64,000 nucleotides of DNA from Ypsolopha sequella. Its lineage: Eukaryota > Arthropoda > Insecta > Lepidoptera > Ypsolophidae. The notes beneath the pieces are model-generated. The model was given only the letters and a program-made list of their open reading frames with translations, did not search any database and was not told the DNA's origin. Both the position numbers and the translations under genes were made by a program. Location of the stretch: the NCBI GenBank assembly GCA_934047225.1, contig OW203985.1:11053501-11117500 (forward strand), given 5' to 3'. Positions 23,450 through 32,660 of this stretch are shown here, piece by piece (position 1 is the stretch's first letter; each line of letters opens with the position of its first letter).

Positions 23450-25375
23450 TTAATACTTCCTATTGAACTTAATTACACAATAAAGATTCACTTTCATACA
23501 TACATATATTCTGAAGCAAATTTAGTTCATCATGTTTTAAACTTTTTGTAATTTTTTGTTAGATATAATTTGTTACTTGCTCTTTTAACACTTATAATTA
23601 TAAGAGTCTTCAATGTTTCTGGGTAGAATCTAGTTTCCATTTCACTAGACAACTTGAAGTGAAAATTAGTGTCTTTTTGTATACTGTAACATGTTTTTGC
23701 AATAAAGAAATTTGAATTTTTCATTTTTTTTCATTTTTTAATAAACCAATGTGTGAAAAAACGTGTTAAAGCTAAAATAAAAAGTTTTGAATTGAATTGG
23801 TTACCAAGCCCTAAAAGATCAAAGATCTCGTCACTAAGCGACCTTTTGAGATTATGAGAAATCTGTGTGAATTTTGTTCTAGATATTAGAAAGTTGTATC
23901 ACTGTTCCGCCTTTAAGCTAAAAACTTGTCAGAAACTGTCCCGAAACTACTCCAAAGAGTTGTAATATTTAATGTACTAAAAAGCTTTATTATTTTAACA
24001 AAAGTCCTCTGCGAAAATTCGGCTCAAAACTTACGAATATTTTGCCTCCCCGTGTATTTGGCAAGTTTTTGGGGCTCCGGTTTTTTCTTAGAAAAAAGGG
24101 TAGAAAAATAGTTCATTGGAATAATTTTGGCACTACATACACATATATGTAAATTAATTTTAGTTTTTATGAGAAAGAAAACAAATCTGATAGTAAATTG
24201 TTTTTTGTAACTTCATCATTGTATTATTTTTGTAGGATAGTTTCGGTGACTTTAATGTACCTATTAAATTTGAATTCCATAATGACGCAAGTTGTGAACC
24301 AAATCTACAGCCTGTATTTATATTATACTGTATTGTATATAGAAGAATTCGAAAAAGTGCAATTCATTAAACAAAATGTCTCAGTCTATTTATCCGCACC
24401 ATATAATGACAAAGTGTGAGTACAAATTACTAGTTTCAATATTTAGTAACATTAACAACAAAAACCAGAAATTATCCAGGAGCGGTTGTTGTTGACCACA
24501 ACTTGTGGTCTGCAATTTTAATCGGAGAACGAACATGTGGTGTCTAGGAAAAAACCCAGTATTGATATACAATTCCTTTCCTTTTAGACCATTTTCTTTA
24601 AGACTAAATCAAGTCAGTAAAACCTAACGATTTTCTGAGTAAAATAGCTTTTTTCTCCTACAAACTTTTTTCTCCTAAAAAGTTCCATTTCATAATACTA
24701 GAAATTAGTTTCGAAAATCGAACTTTCTGGACCCGGTCGCGAAATGACTCCCAGAAATACTGTATGAAATTTCATTTCATACTCAATTAGGTTCTTTTTG
24801 ACGTCTTGACACTCGAAATTACTTCGCGGCCTTGTAATTTGCAGAATGATACTGGCCAGTTAATAGAGTCGTCGCACCGTCCGGCAACATAATAAGAAAA
24901 AAAAAGTTATTGGCCACTTCAAACCGCACCCTGGGGCAAGTTCATTATAAAAGACCTAAATTTGGGGGGAAAACATTTCGAATTATTTAGAAAGTGATTC
25001 TGATAATGAATGAATGTCTACTCCACCTTAAAGGTAGTAGATAAAAGTATCGTTCGTACCGAGTAAAAAATGTCTTTTCCCTCGGAATTTAAGCTTTCGA
25101 CGCCAATGTGAGCTGGATCGGGTAAGAAAAATCATATTTTTTTACTTAGCACAAAAATATTACTTGATGATTTTCCAGGAAAATATAAAAACGCTATCGA
25201 AATTATTCTTAATGAGTCTAAAATTAGAATTGAAATTAGATAAAAATTACAAAATTGGATTACACATTTCTTTTTCTTTTTTAGAAGAGATTTTAGTCTA
25301 TAATTATTTAAGAGCGTAGCTCTTGTTAATGTAGCATCTTTTATTGTCCTCTGTCAAAAGCCTTAAAATTGGACA
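23450..25375. other. Unassigned AT-rich DNA
   Basis: No recognisable gene. GCAATAAAGAAATTTGAATT at about 23,699-23,718 looks like a poly(A) signal plus a worn LINE tail. Short chance frames (at most 73 codons) are present. Confidence 0.4.
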
Positions 25376-25379
25376 GAGG

Positions 25380-25625
25380 AGACCGGCCGAGTGCGAGTCG
25401 AACTCACGCTCAAAGGGTTCCGTTCCACCACACAATACAGGTATTAGTTATAAAGACCAGCTTAATTTGAGACTTACGATCTATTTAACTCTAAGTATCT
25501 AAAGGGTCTAATTACGTTGGTCATTTATAACTTCCTAAATAAATAAATATTGGTAATTTTCAGGTTTACCAAGCAAAAGGGTCTTGACAGACGGATAATA
25601 ATGTGAACCTATAAGGTTTCCGCAT
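25380..25625 (+). repeat. ACCGGCCGAGTGCG-type repeat fragment
   Basis: It begins with GACCGGCCGAGTGCGAGTCG and CAAAGGGTTCCGTTCCACC, the 5' end shared with the copies at 38,396 and 55,978. It then diverges through GGGTCTTGACAGACGGATAA and CTATAAGGTTTCCGC. Non-coding. Confidence 0.65.
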
Positions 25626-25687
25626 TTTTATTTTGAAGTAAGAAATCCTAAAAACAATTAAAAAGAGAATATTAAAAAAAAAATCGT

Positions 25688-26015
25688 GAACGTCGGTAGC
25701 TCAGGAGTAGAACGCTGGCATCTCAATATTGAGATCCAGGTTCGATCCCGGGTCGGGCATGCACCGATAAGTTTTTCGGAATTTATGTGCATAGTATTTG
25801 TTCTTACTTACCACATGCTGAATGGTGAAGGAAAACATCGAAAGGAAACCTGCATGCCCTAAAAAGGACGGCGATGGGGCTCACCAGGACCATCGGTGAA
25901 TCATTGGTGAAACACAGGTGTACCAAGTATGGACTGTGACTTGCATTTCACAGTTCACATTTGGAACACCTCTGAAATTCCCTCGAGGATTCATGTCATG
26001 ATGATATATTTATAT
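25688..26015 (+). mobile_element. tRNA-derived SINE
   Basis: The head has a box-A-like GGTAGCTCAGGAGTAGAACG and a clear box B, GGTTCGATCCC (25,739-25,749), at a tRNA-like distance. These would form an internal RNA polymerase III promoter. The body has GGTGAAGGAAAACATCGAAAG and GGAAACCTGCATGCCC, a sequence I know from lepidopteran SINEs. It ends near GATTCATGTCATGATGAT. The head is not a functional tRNA. The target duplication is unclear. Confidence 0.75.
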
Positions 26016-26077
26016 ATATTTATTTGAAATCCATCGAGCGAAAGTTTTCCAATTAGGTAACGTTATTTAACGGGCTT

Positions 26078-26530
26078 TGTATCGCCAAATGGGTACTTTC
26101 TAAAGCCTACTCCTCGTTCATGGCCATTATGGCCATTATCAACTCTAAGAATATATGAATCTAAGAATATAAGAATATATGCAACATTTTTCTTTCTTGC
26201 ACCTCCAAAACTTTTGTATGAAAAAAAATTTCAACCAAATGGTATTTTTGGCTTGAATTCCTTACTGCTCCTAAGCGGCTTGGTTGATTTAATTCAATTA
26301 TGTTTTGATAAATAGATTAACTTGATAGCTATAAACATAACATAGGATTATTCACTCGAACAATCACGTCCATGTGAAAAGTATTATTAAGTATTAGCAA
26401 GGACGCAGCGAGCGTCGTAACTGCCACTACGCATTGCGCGCTGATATGAACGTTATTTCAATGTCGTTTCCGTCGATATTCGTACCGACAAACATCGAGC
26501 TGCTAATTTGGCGACGGTAATCGCCTTGAA
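26078..26530 (+). repeat. ATCGCCAAATGGGTACTT repeat, copy 2
   Basis: Same block order and orientation as 19,377-19,850, including AAGGACGCAGCGAGCGTCGT and ATCGAGCTGCTAATTTGGCG. It contains a short local duplication (TGGCCATTATGGCCATTAT; AAGAATATATGAATCTAAG). It is a few per cent or more diverged from copy 1 by eye, with small indels. Confidence 0.75.
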
Positions 26531-26767
26531 GCCAAAAAATGTGAAAAGGTGTGCAAGAAACTTATTTAAAAGTTTTACATTGATTGTGTATTTGATAGAT
26601 GATAGAATGATCATTCAAGAACTCTTAAAAAGGAATAAGGGCAACATTTTATATGTTGAGAATTATTTAACTTAGATATCTTTTACCTTTGACTCAGGCA
26701 CAAGGAAAAAAATAATTCTAAAAGGAAAAAAATATTTCATATTATTGCAAACTCTGCCAAAAATACT

Positions 26768-26960
26768 TTTAGGGTTCCGTATCCGATAGGAGCTAAACGG
26801 GACCGCATTACTAAGCTTCCGCTGTTTGTTTGTCCATCCCTCTGTATGTCTGTCCGTCTGCCACAGGGGTCTCCAGCTTCAGCCGTTATAGGTAGCCAGT
26901 GGAAATTGTTACACAATACGTGTGACTATGGCTTCTATCACGGCAAATAATGAAAAAAAA
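26768..26960 (+). repeat. GGGTTCCGTACC-type repeat, 5' part
   Basis: TTTTAGGGTTCCGTATCCGAT, GGGACCGCATTACTAAGC, the TCCGTCTGCC region and a CTCCAGCTTCAGCCGTTATA block follow in the order seen at 565-680. It breaks off in AT-rich sequence at about 26,960. Confidence 0.7.
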
Positions 26961-27094
26961 GACCAAAGAAAGGGCCTCATAAAAAAAAACTCGTAAAAGA
27001 TTTAAGGTTAAAAGTCAGTTGCTTAGCGCAAAGTCCATACCTTAACTTTGTTTTTCTTGTTAAGAAATAAAAAATTGAAATGTATTTTGGACTA

Positions 27095-27272
27095 ACAATA
27101 GTTCACTATTAGCGAGGATTATAAAGCAAAAGTTTGAAATTGTATACACAATTAGTCATGATCTTTTCAAAGGCAACTTAAAATAATGTTATGACTTTGT
27201 TTGGACAAGAACATGACTAATATTGTGCATTAAATTTCAAAGTCATGTTTTATAACCGTCACTATTGTAACG
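27095..27272. mobile_element. Imperfect foldback, MITE-like
   Basis: The left arm, with ACAATAGTTCACTATTAGCG, TTTGAAATTGTATACACAAT and TAGTCATGATCTT, pairs imperfectly with the right arm, which holds AAGAACATGACTAATATTG and ends near CACTATTGTAAC. Arms are about 80 bp, clearly diverged, so this is old. Confidence 0.5.
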
Positions 27273-27382
27273 TCAATAAACTATTGGCGTCAATTGCCAC
27301 ACGGAGAAAAAATATTTTTACAATACTACCAGATCGTTTTTACTTGAATTATTGTCTAAATTAAATTGTTCAAGTAAACTGT

Positions 27383-27543
27383 GGGTCTACCGCGTAATTC
27401 TCATTTTCATCAACATCAACTTGAGATTGAAATTTGTCGTGCGTGCGACGACGCCCACCTAACATGCCATCTCTTTTGCACGCGTTGAATTTCGCATGCA
27501 TTTGCTTGAAGTTGATACAAATGAGAATTACGCGGTAGAGCCC
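27383..27543. mobile_element. 161-bp foldback, MITE-like
   Basis: The left end GGGTCTACCGCGTAATTCTC and the right end GAGAATTACGCGGTAGAGCCC form arms of about 38 bp with few mismatches. The interior contains GTCGTGCGTGCGACGACG. Nothing coding. The target duplication is not clear. Confidence 0.7.
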
Positions 27544-27827
27544 CTGAACAATAAATAAGTAAAATGAACAAAAAATATAGACGTCACAGATAGTACAATG
27601 TTTTCTGTTTAAATGAACTATATTCAGGTTAACGGAACCAGAATTTTTTCTCGGTGCACATACCAAAAGGTTTTTCAATTTAACTTAATTTAAGTTACTT
27701 TGCGCTTAGCGACTGACGTTGTACTTTAAGGTACATTTTTTTTTGCGTTATCATGTCCGAAACAAAAGGCACGAAAAAAAAAATCATGGTGATTACGTTA
27801 ATATTACAGGAATATAGCGATTAAGAT

Positions 27828-27915
27828 ATTAGGGTTCCGTACTCAGCGTTTGTTAGGCGCTACCGTTTTACCGGCTTGTTTGTGTCGCATTAATGTTGCT
27901 ATGACTCGCACTTAG
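27828..27915 (+). repeat. GGGTTCCGTACC-type repeat fragment
   Basis: TTAGGGTTCCGTACTCAGCG is followed by TTAGGCGCTACCGTTTTACC and ATTAATGTTGCTATGACTCG. It matches the inner part of the array at 2,521-2,620. Confidence 0.65.
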
Positions 27916-28905
27916 CCAAATTATCTCATTTGTTCTCATTATAGCTAATACAAAAGATAAACAACATATAGCAGGCAAGATCGTGGCTCTTATATATTTT
28001 ATGTTAGATCAAAGACGAATTCTTTGACGCATATGCTTGCACGAATCAAGAATATATTCTCGCATGGAAAAAAAAATAACGGGACCAAGTTCATAATTTC
28101 ACTCAGACCGCGGCCTGGCCTTTCACTCTGCCAAAAATCCAAATTGATTAGATTAGTTCAAAAAAATATAGAACATAATTTTGATGAGAAACGAACTTCC
28201 GCCTAACAAATTGCATTCAAATAGCTACAATAAAATATCCCTCAATTTGATTTCGATTTGCTAAATGAAATACTAAGCTGATTTCTTTCTTTTTCGCATC
28301 AAACAATAAAATATAAGTCTATAGTCGGCCGTTGCTACCTACATCTTGTAAAAACATTGCTGTTTTTCTTATGAAATCCATTACTTTATTGCTTTTTTCC
28401 GATCGACACGTTATTTATGTAATAAGCCTGCTAGCATGAGATCACATTGAAAAGTTACATAATAGTTTCCAATACATTTTTTTTCTATATGTACAATTAA
28501 AAATACGTATATATAAATAAACAGATTTTACATATGTGCGTCTATAGAATATTATATTAAATCAAACATGTTCTTTTTTACTATTTACAACCATTATACT
28601 TAACCCCTATTTCATGATCAACAAAGTTTCATTAACAACAAGACATTTTCTGTTCTTTGCTTTTACTATAATATTATCTTAGTGTTTACGAGAATTAACT
28701 TATTTTATCTATATTTACATTAAAAGAGTTTGCTTGTTTGTTTCTTAATGTGTTTGTATGATTTTGCACTAATCGCAATAAACTTTTAGAGCGAAAAGGG
28801 CCAGGCTACTTTTTGCAACTGTAAAAATTTAATTTCTCTAAAAAGTATAGGTACTGTTACTACTCATAATAAAATCCAAGCTAGCGAATCCACAGGTAAA
28901 AAATT
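27916..28905. other. Unassigned AT-rich DNA
   Basis: Nothing recognisable. Confidence 0.45.
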
Positions 28906-28910
28906 CAATT

Positions 28911-29331
28911 TTAAGGCGCTCTTATCCCAAAATCAGTAATTTCAAAGTCAAATAGAAGTTTCAAATATCGTCTAAAACTTAAAAAAAAAATACGCAATTT
29001 AGTTCGAACCTTCCACGCATGTGTTACACGATCAGATAAACTTTGTTCGTAGAAATAACTCAAGAAAACAGCATGTAATAAGACCTTTCAAATCATCCCA
29101 TTTCCATAATTCCACTCTTTTATTAACGAAACATATCTATTAATATTGCTCTTTAAATTTTCTAGATCGACCACGTAAGTGGGTTTTAATAAACATATCC
29201 CTTATTTTTAAACAATTTAAAAACCGATAAAAACAACGAAGAAGTACAAACAAAAGTGTGGTTATTTTCTTTACTCCTTACACGTAAAGAAAAAGACAGA
29301 GAGACACTCTTCTAGGATAAGAGCGCCTTAA
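28911..29331. mobile_element. TTAA-flanked MITE-like element
   Basis: Perfect 13-bp terminal inverted repeats GGCGCTCTTATCC (28,915-28,927) and GGATAAGAGCGCC (29,315-29,327) are flanked on both sides by TTAA (28,911-28,914 and 29,328-29,331). TTAA target duplications are typical of piggyBac-type transposons. The interior is AT-rich with no frame, so any element would be non-autonomous. The terminus does not start with the usual CCC, so the superfamily is uncertain. Confidence 0.65.
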
Positions 29332-30200
29332 TAGTAAGAAAGTCAGTCACGTGCTAGCGTGGCAAATAAGCGTGCTGTCGATACGCAGAACGGAATTCAA
29401 AAGGCTCCTAATGGATCAGCATTGTCTGATGACAGATGAAAAGGGAGGCTGGTGCCAACAGCCAGCATTCAATCGGAAAATGGAGCAATTCACAATTAAC
29501 ATTCGTGCCGCCTCTAATTTGGGAAAGATTGTGCAGAAAAAATGCACTTTGAACAAATTGGTTTCGCGTTTGTGGTCGATACAATGGCAATATTCTTTTG
29601 ACCTGTACTTTGTATTGACTTGTCACTCTACGTCCATTCAAAGAGTCCCTTTTAATAAATTCACTGCACGTGCCTTTCCTGTTTAAGATGTCATTATCCT
29701 AATGGACTCTCACGTCAGATTTATAAAAGCCTAATTAAGTCCTTTTAATCCTAAGCTACGTTTAAGTAAATGTTTGTTTCAAACAGATATAAAACAAAAC
29801 GCAGATAAGACCTACTTACTTAAATGAGATAACAACAAAAGGTCTTTGTCCAACGTTTCTGTCTAAACAGCACTAACAAAACGCAACATTCCGTAAGTTT
29901 ATTTTCCCCAGGGACCAACACAAATTACGTTCAAGGGCTAAGCTTAATTAATCTGAAAAATACGACTTTCTTGCACACGTTTTTGCTCGAGGCTCTTCCT
30001 GAAACGAAAACATTAATTCATGAAACTGGTCATGGAGATAGCTATAAAGATGCATAAGCATTTTTTTATTGTTCGTCAAAAATGTACCGTAACTTAATGT
30101 TTTAAAATGTCAAATAATAATAAATGGGGAGTTTTCATAAAGAATACTTCAACGCTGTGTCAACGAAAATTCCGCCGATGGTTATTATTGACTGGTTGTT
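29332..30200. other. Unassigned DNA; 111-codon frame of unknown meaning
   Basis: The plus-strand frame 29,351-29,686 (111 codons) is one of the longest outside the transposons. It has no signal peptide, domain or repeat, and an opposite-strand frame overlaps most of it. I treat it as chance. The local base composition is less AT-rich than the flanks, so it could be unique host sequence. Confidence 0.35.
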
Positions 30201-30206
30201 AAGAGC

Positions 30207-30410
30207 CGTTTAGCAGGCAGATTGTGAAAAACCCGCCTTTTTCTAATTAATCGAAACAGAATACTGGTATTGCAAAATTTGCTCAATAGTTCCTCAGCAA
30301 AACCTTATATAAACCTAATGTATTGTTTAAACTGTTATTGCAAAGTTTCCATTGGTTTATATAAATTAGAAATTTTAAAGACCGGTTTTTTACAATACGC
30401 CTGCTAAACG
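30207..30410. mobile_element. 204-bp MITE-like element
   Basis: The ends CGTTTAGCAGGCAGATTGTG and CAATACGCCTGCTAAACG form terminal inverted repeats of about 30 bp with a few mismatches. Interior blocks CCGCCTTTTTCTAATTAATCG and TTGCAAAGTTTCCATTGG recur, diverged, at about 55,667-55,800, where the ends are no longer clear. Confidence 0.65.
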
Positions 30411-30594
30411 TTTAAAAATAAGTTTTTTATGCTGTGGATGCCTCTGATTCAAAACCGTTATAATAAATTTTACTTCACTTCTATTTAAATTCACTTAGGA
30501 TCGTCCTCATTATTATCGTTTGAAGAAAAATACGCGGAATGATTTTTCATTTTGTTCTGCTTTGATGTCAAGTATTTAATTAAAAAGATATTTC

Positions 30595-30760
30595 AGCGAG
30601 TTCCGTGCCCAAAAACTGAAAAAGGTACCATTATGGTGAGAATTTGTTGTCCATCTGACCGTCCGTATGTAAGTCTGGCCTCTCAGCTTTTGATCAGCTT
30701 AAGGTTAAACGTCAGTCGCTTAGCGCAAAGTGCATAACTTAACTTTGTATTTCTTTTTTC
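30595..30760 (+). repeat. Repeat debris: TTCCGTGCCC block plus TCAGTCGCTTAGCGCAAAG block
   Basis: A worn GGGTTCCGTACC-type start is followed by a block that matches 27,002-27,055 (GGTTAAACGTCAGTCGCTTA, GCGCAAAGTGCATAACTTAA). Non-coding. Confidence 0.5.
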
Positions 30761-31490
30761 ACTGTTTGTTGTTTCATTTCTTGTTTCATTAATTGTTTTT
30801 GTTATTTCTTCATCAAATATTAGCAGACGGGATGAAAAAATTTATTAAGAAGAATTCTTTATTGGCCTCTGTTCAGGTAATCTTTTCTGTTAGTATTTTT
30901 TTTGTTATGTGCTGTGGATTTCTGTGTGAATAATAAAATTAATAAAAATGAATAAATAAATTAGAAACAAATTCTCTGAGAAATATAAAACGCAGACAAG
31001 ATGAAAAAATTAATTAGAAACCAATTCTCTGAGAAATATAAATCACAGACGGGGTTCGAACCTATCGGGACCCAGCGACTTACAGTTTGTCCACAGAGAT
31101 CTACTGGAATCTTTCGAATTTTGTAACTACTTGATACACCAGCAAGTAATGCACATATTAAGGTGCTTCTTCCCAGCATCATCCGAAAATCCGAAAATTA
31201 AAAAAAAGCTATTTCTCTTCAACGATATGTATAAAAATTATGAAAAATATGTTAAACTATAAAACAACTATATTTTAGAAAATTATTCTCGCATATAAGA
31301 AACAACATGAAAATATTATTCAAAATCAAGCATTTTTATACAAAAATTAAGTAAAATTGGTTATCTCTTTGGAAACACTTTTGGTATATGTTTGGTTCTT
31401 GCACTAAAATACAAGGAAAATATTGTTTAGAACACTTATTTATATGATAGAGCGATTAGTTTTAAAATTTGCATACATAAACCGGTTTTT
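30761..31490. other. Unassigned AT-rich DNA with a local duplication
   Basis: A roughly 57-bp direct repeat is visible: AATTAGAAACAAATTCTCTG at 30,959 and AATTAGAAACCAATTCTCTG at 31,013, each with GAGAAATATAAA.C.CAGAC after it. Otherwise nothing is recognisable. Confidence 0.5.
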
Positions 31491-31492
31491 TG

Positions 31493-31684
31493 AAAAGTAT
31501 GATTTTCTCCTATTTTGCACTATCCGGAGACCCAGCGACGTCTACTGCAGTGCGCGCTGATATGAACATTATTTCAATGTAGTTTCAAGGTCGTTGGCGA
31601 CTACTTGCCCCTTAATGCTCATAAGGGCGTTGTAAACATTTCACACCTTGACGCTGGCTTTCACAGATGGCGCTGTAATCGCTT
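31493..31684 (+). repeat. ATCGCCAAATGGGTACTT repeat, copy 3 (split by the LTR element)
   Basis: AAAAGTATGATTTTCTCCTA, GGAGACCCAGCGACGTC, GATATGAACATTATTTCAAT and GGCGCTGTAATCGCTT match the 3' half of the copies at 19.4 and 26.1 kb. The copy ends at the CGCTT that was duplicated when the BEL/Pao element inserted, so the element landed in an existing repeat. Confidence 0.7.
31680..31684. repeat. Target-site duplication (CGCTT), left
   Basis: CGCTT directly precedes the 5' LTR and is repeated directly after the 3' LTR at 38,057-38,061. Five bases is the normal size for BEL/Pao integrase. Confidence 0.95.
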
Positions 31685-31883
31685 TGTTGGAAATCCAACC
31701 ATCGTTCGCTCACCGGAACCCTGAGGGGTCAGAAGAGGCTAGAGGGGGCTGACCGGAGCAAGCGCGACTCATGATTCATTCGGCGAACGAACTCTCTCGT
31801 GCGCATTATGCATGTAATATTTTATTTAAAATTCCATTAAAATTATTACGATAACTTGCCATTTTTTTTTACAAAAGTTTACA
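31685..31883 (+). repeat. 5' LTR
   Basis: 199 bp starting TGTTGGAAATCCAACC, which forms a small GGAAATCC-type hairpin, and ending with nine T's and ACAAAAGTTTACA. It matches 37,858-38,056 at every position I compared. It should hold the promoter and the RNA start and end sites; I see no clear TATA box or AATAAA and do not place them. Confidence 0.97.
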
Positions 31884-31899
31884 TGGTCCTTCGAACCGA
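31884..31899 (+). promoter_or_regulatory. Primer-binding site, tRNA-Tyr-like
   Basis: TGGTCCTTCGAACCGA starts at the first base after the LTR. Its first 11 bases are complementary to the 3' end of eukaryotic tRNA-Tyr (…CUCGAAGGACCA), with a mismatch at base 12. The primer assignment is from my knowledge of that tRNA end and needs the host tRNA for confirmation. Confidence 0.75.
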
Positions 31900-32660
31900 T
31901 ACAAAGATCCAGAGTACCCAGGAAATACAAAGATCCAATAACGGGAAGTTACATCCAGAAATACAGGACACTGCGAAGTGTGCAGTGAATGTTTGCATAG
32001 CCAAATACATTTTATTTACAATCTAAGGGCAAGATCCAAAAACGGGAAGTTACATCCAGAAATCCAGGACATCCAGAAATATACAGTGTCGTTAAGAGTG
32101 TGCAGTGAGTGTTCGAATAGCCAAATACCTACATTTTATTTGCAAACTAAGGACAAAGCAAGCGGAACCAGTAAGTTCGATCCAATCCTCAATACATAGG
32201 TTCCTAGCTATATACAATATAATCCTATATACTTAATTGCATAGTTAACATTCGAAATTAAAGTATTTAAAATTATTCATTAAAGTAGTCGTTCCCTGAA
32301 TTCCATATTAATATGAATTATTCTCCATAATATCAAGTACGTACTTCGAACTATATCCACATTTATCCACAATATTGAATTTCCAAGACTTAGTATCCAA
32401 AACTATTAAAAATGTTTAAAGTTAAAGTATTGAAATAAATAGTAAGTTAGCCACAACGTAGTTAACCATACCTACATTTGCCAGCCGGCCGGTGCCAGCC
32501 GGACAGGTTTTTTCTATAAGAGATAAGAAACAAGGTAGGTACTTAGTGAGTCGAGTTACCGCAGAAGATAACATTTAGCGGAAAGAATATTTCCGTGACT
32601 TTGTTTACCTTTGATCATTTCGAGATAAAATATTTTTTACTTGTTCCTATTAGACCAACT
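31900..32660 (+). other. Retrotransposon leader with internal tandem duplication
   Basis: An untranslated leader of about 760 bp between the primer-binding site and Gag. It holds two head-to-tail copies of a 100-125 bp unit (31,930-32,030 and 32,031-32,155). Both share ACGGGAAGTTACATCCAGAA, AAGTGTGCAGTGA / AGAGTGTGCAGTGA and ATAGCCAAATAC, and the second has an extra ACATCCAGAAAT. A 73-codon frame (31,978-32,199) crosses it and looks like chance. Packaging or dimerisation signals would be expected here but cannot be identified by eye. Confidence 0.8.

Larger units (their letters stand above)
27000..27738. repeat. Nested inverted-repeat region
   Basis: A block with GTCAGTTGCTTAGCGCAAAG (about 27,002-27,055) is inverted at about 27,686-27,735 (CTTTGCGCTTAGCGACTGAC). 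A direct copy of the same block lies at 30,700-30,750. Inside are two independent palindromes, 27,095-27,272 and 27,383-27,543. This looks like foldback elements nested between the ends of a larger one. Confidence 0.6.

Noticed and set aside
25690..25760. Possible functional tRNA gene with box B GGTTCGATCCC
   Set aside because: It lacks a proper acceptor stem and continues directly into a SINE body.
29351..29686. 111-codon plus-strand frame
   Set aside because: An opposite-strand frame covers most of it and no family is recognisable; probably chance in a less AT-rich patch.
31978..32199. 73-codon frame in the retrotransposon leader
   Set aside because: It spans the tandem duplication and mirrors the repeated DNA rather than a protein.
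32595..32660. Upstream Met at 32,595 as the Gag start
   Set aside because: The 22 extra residues are hydrophobic and unlike Gag, while MSTTELIKKRGG at 32,661 starts the family-like sequence.
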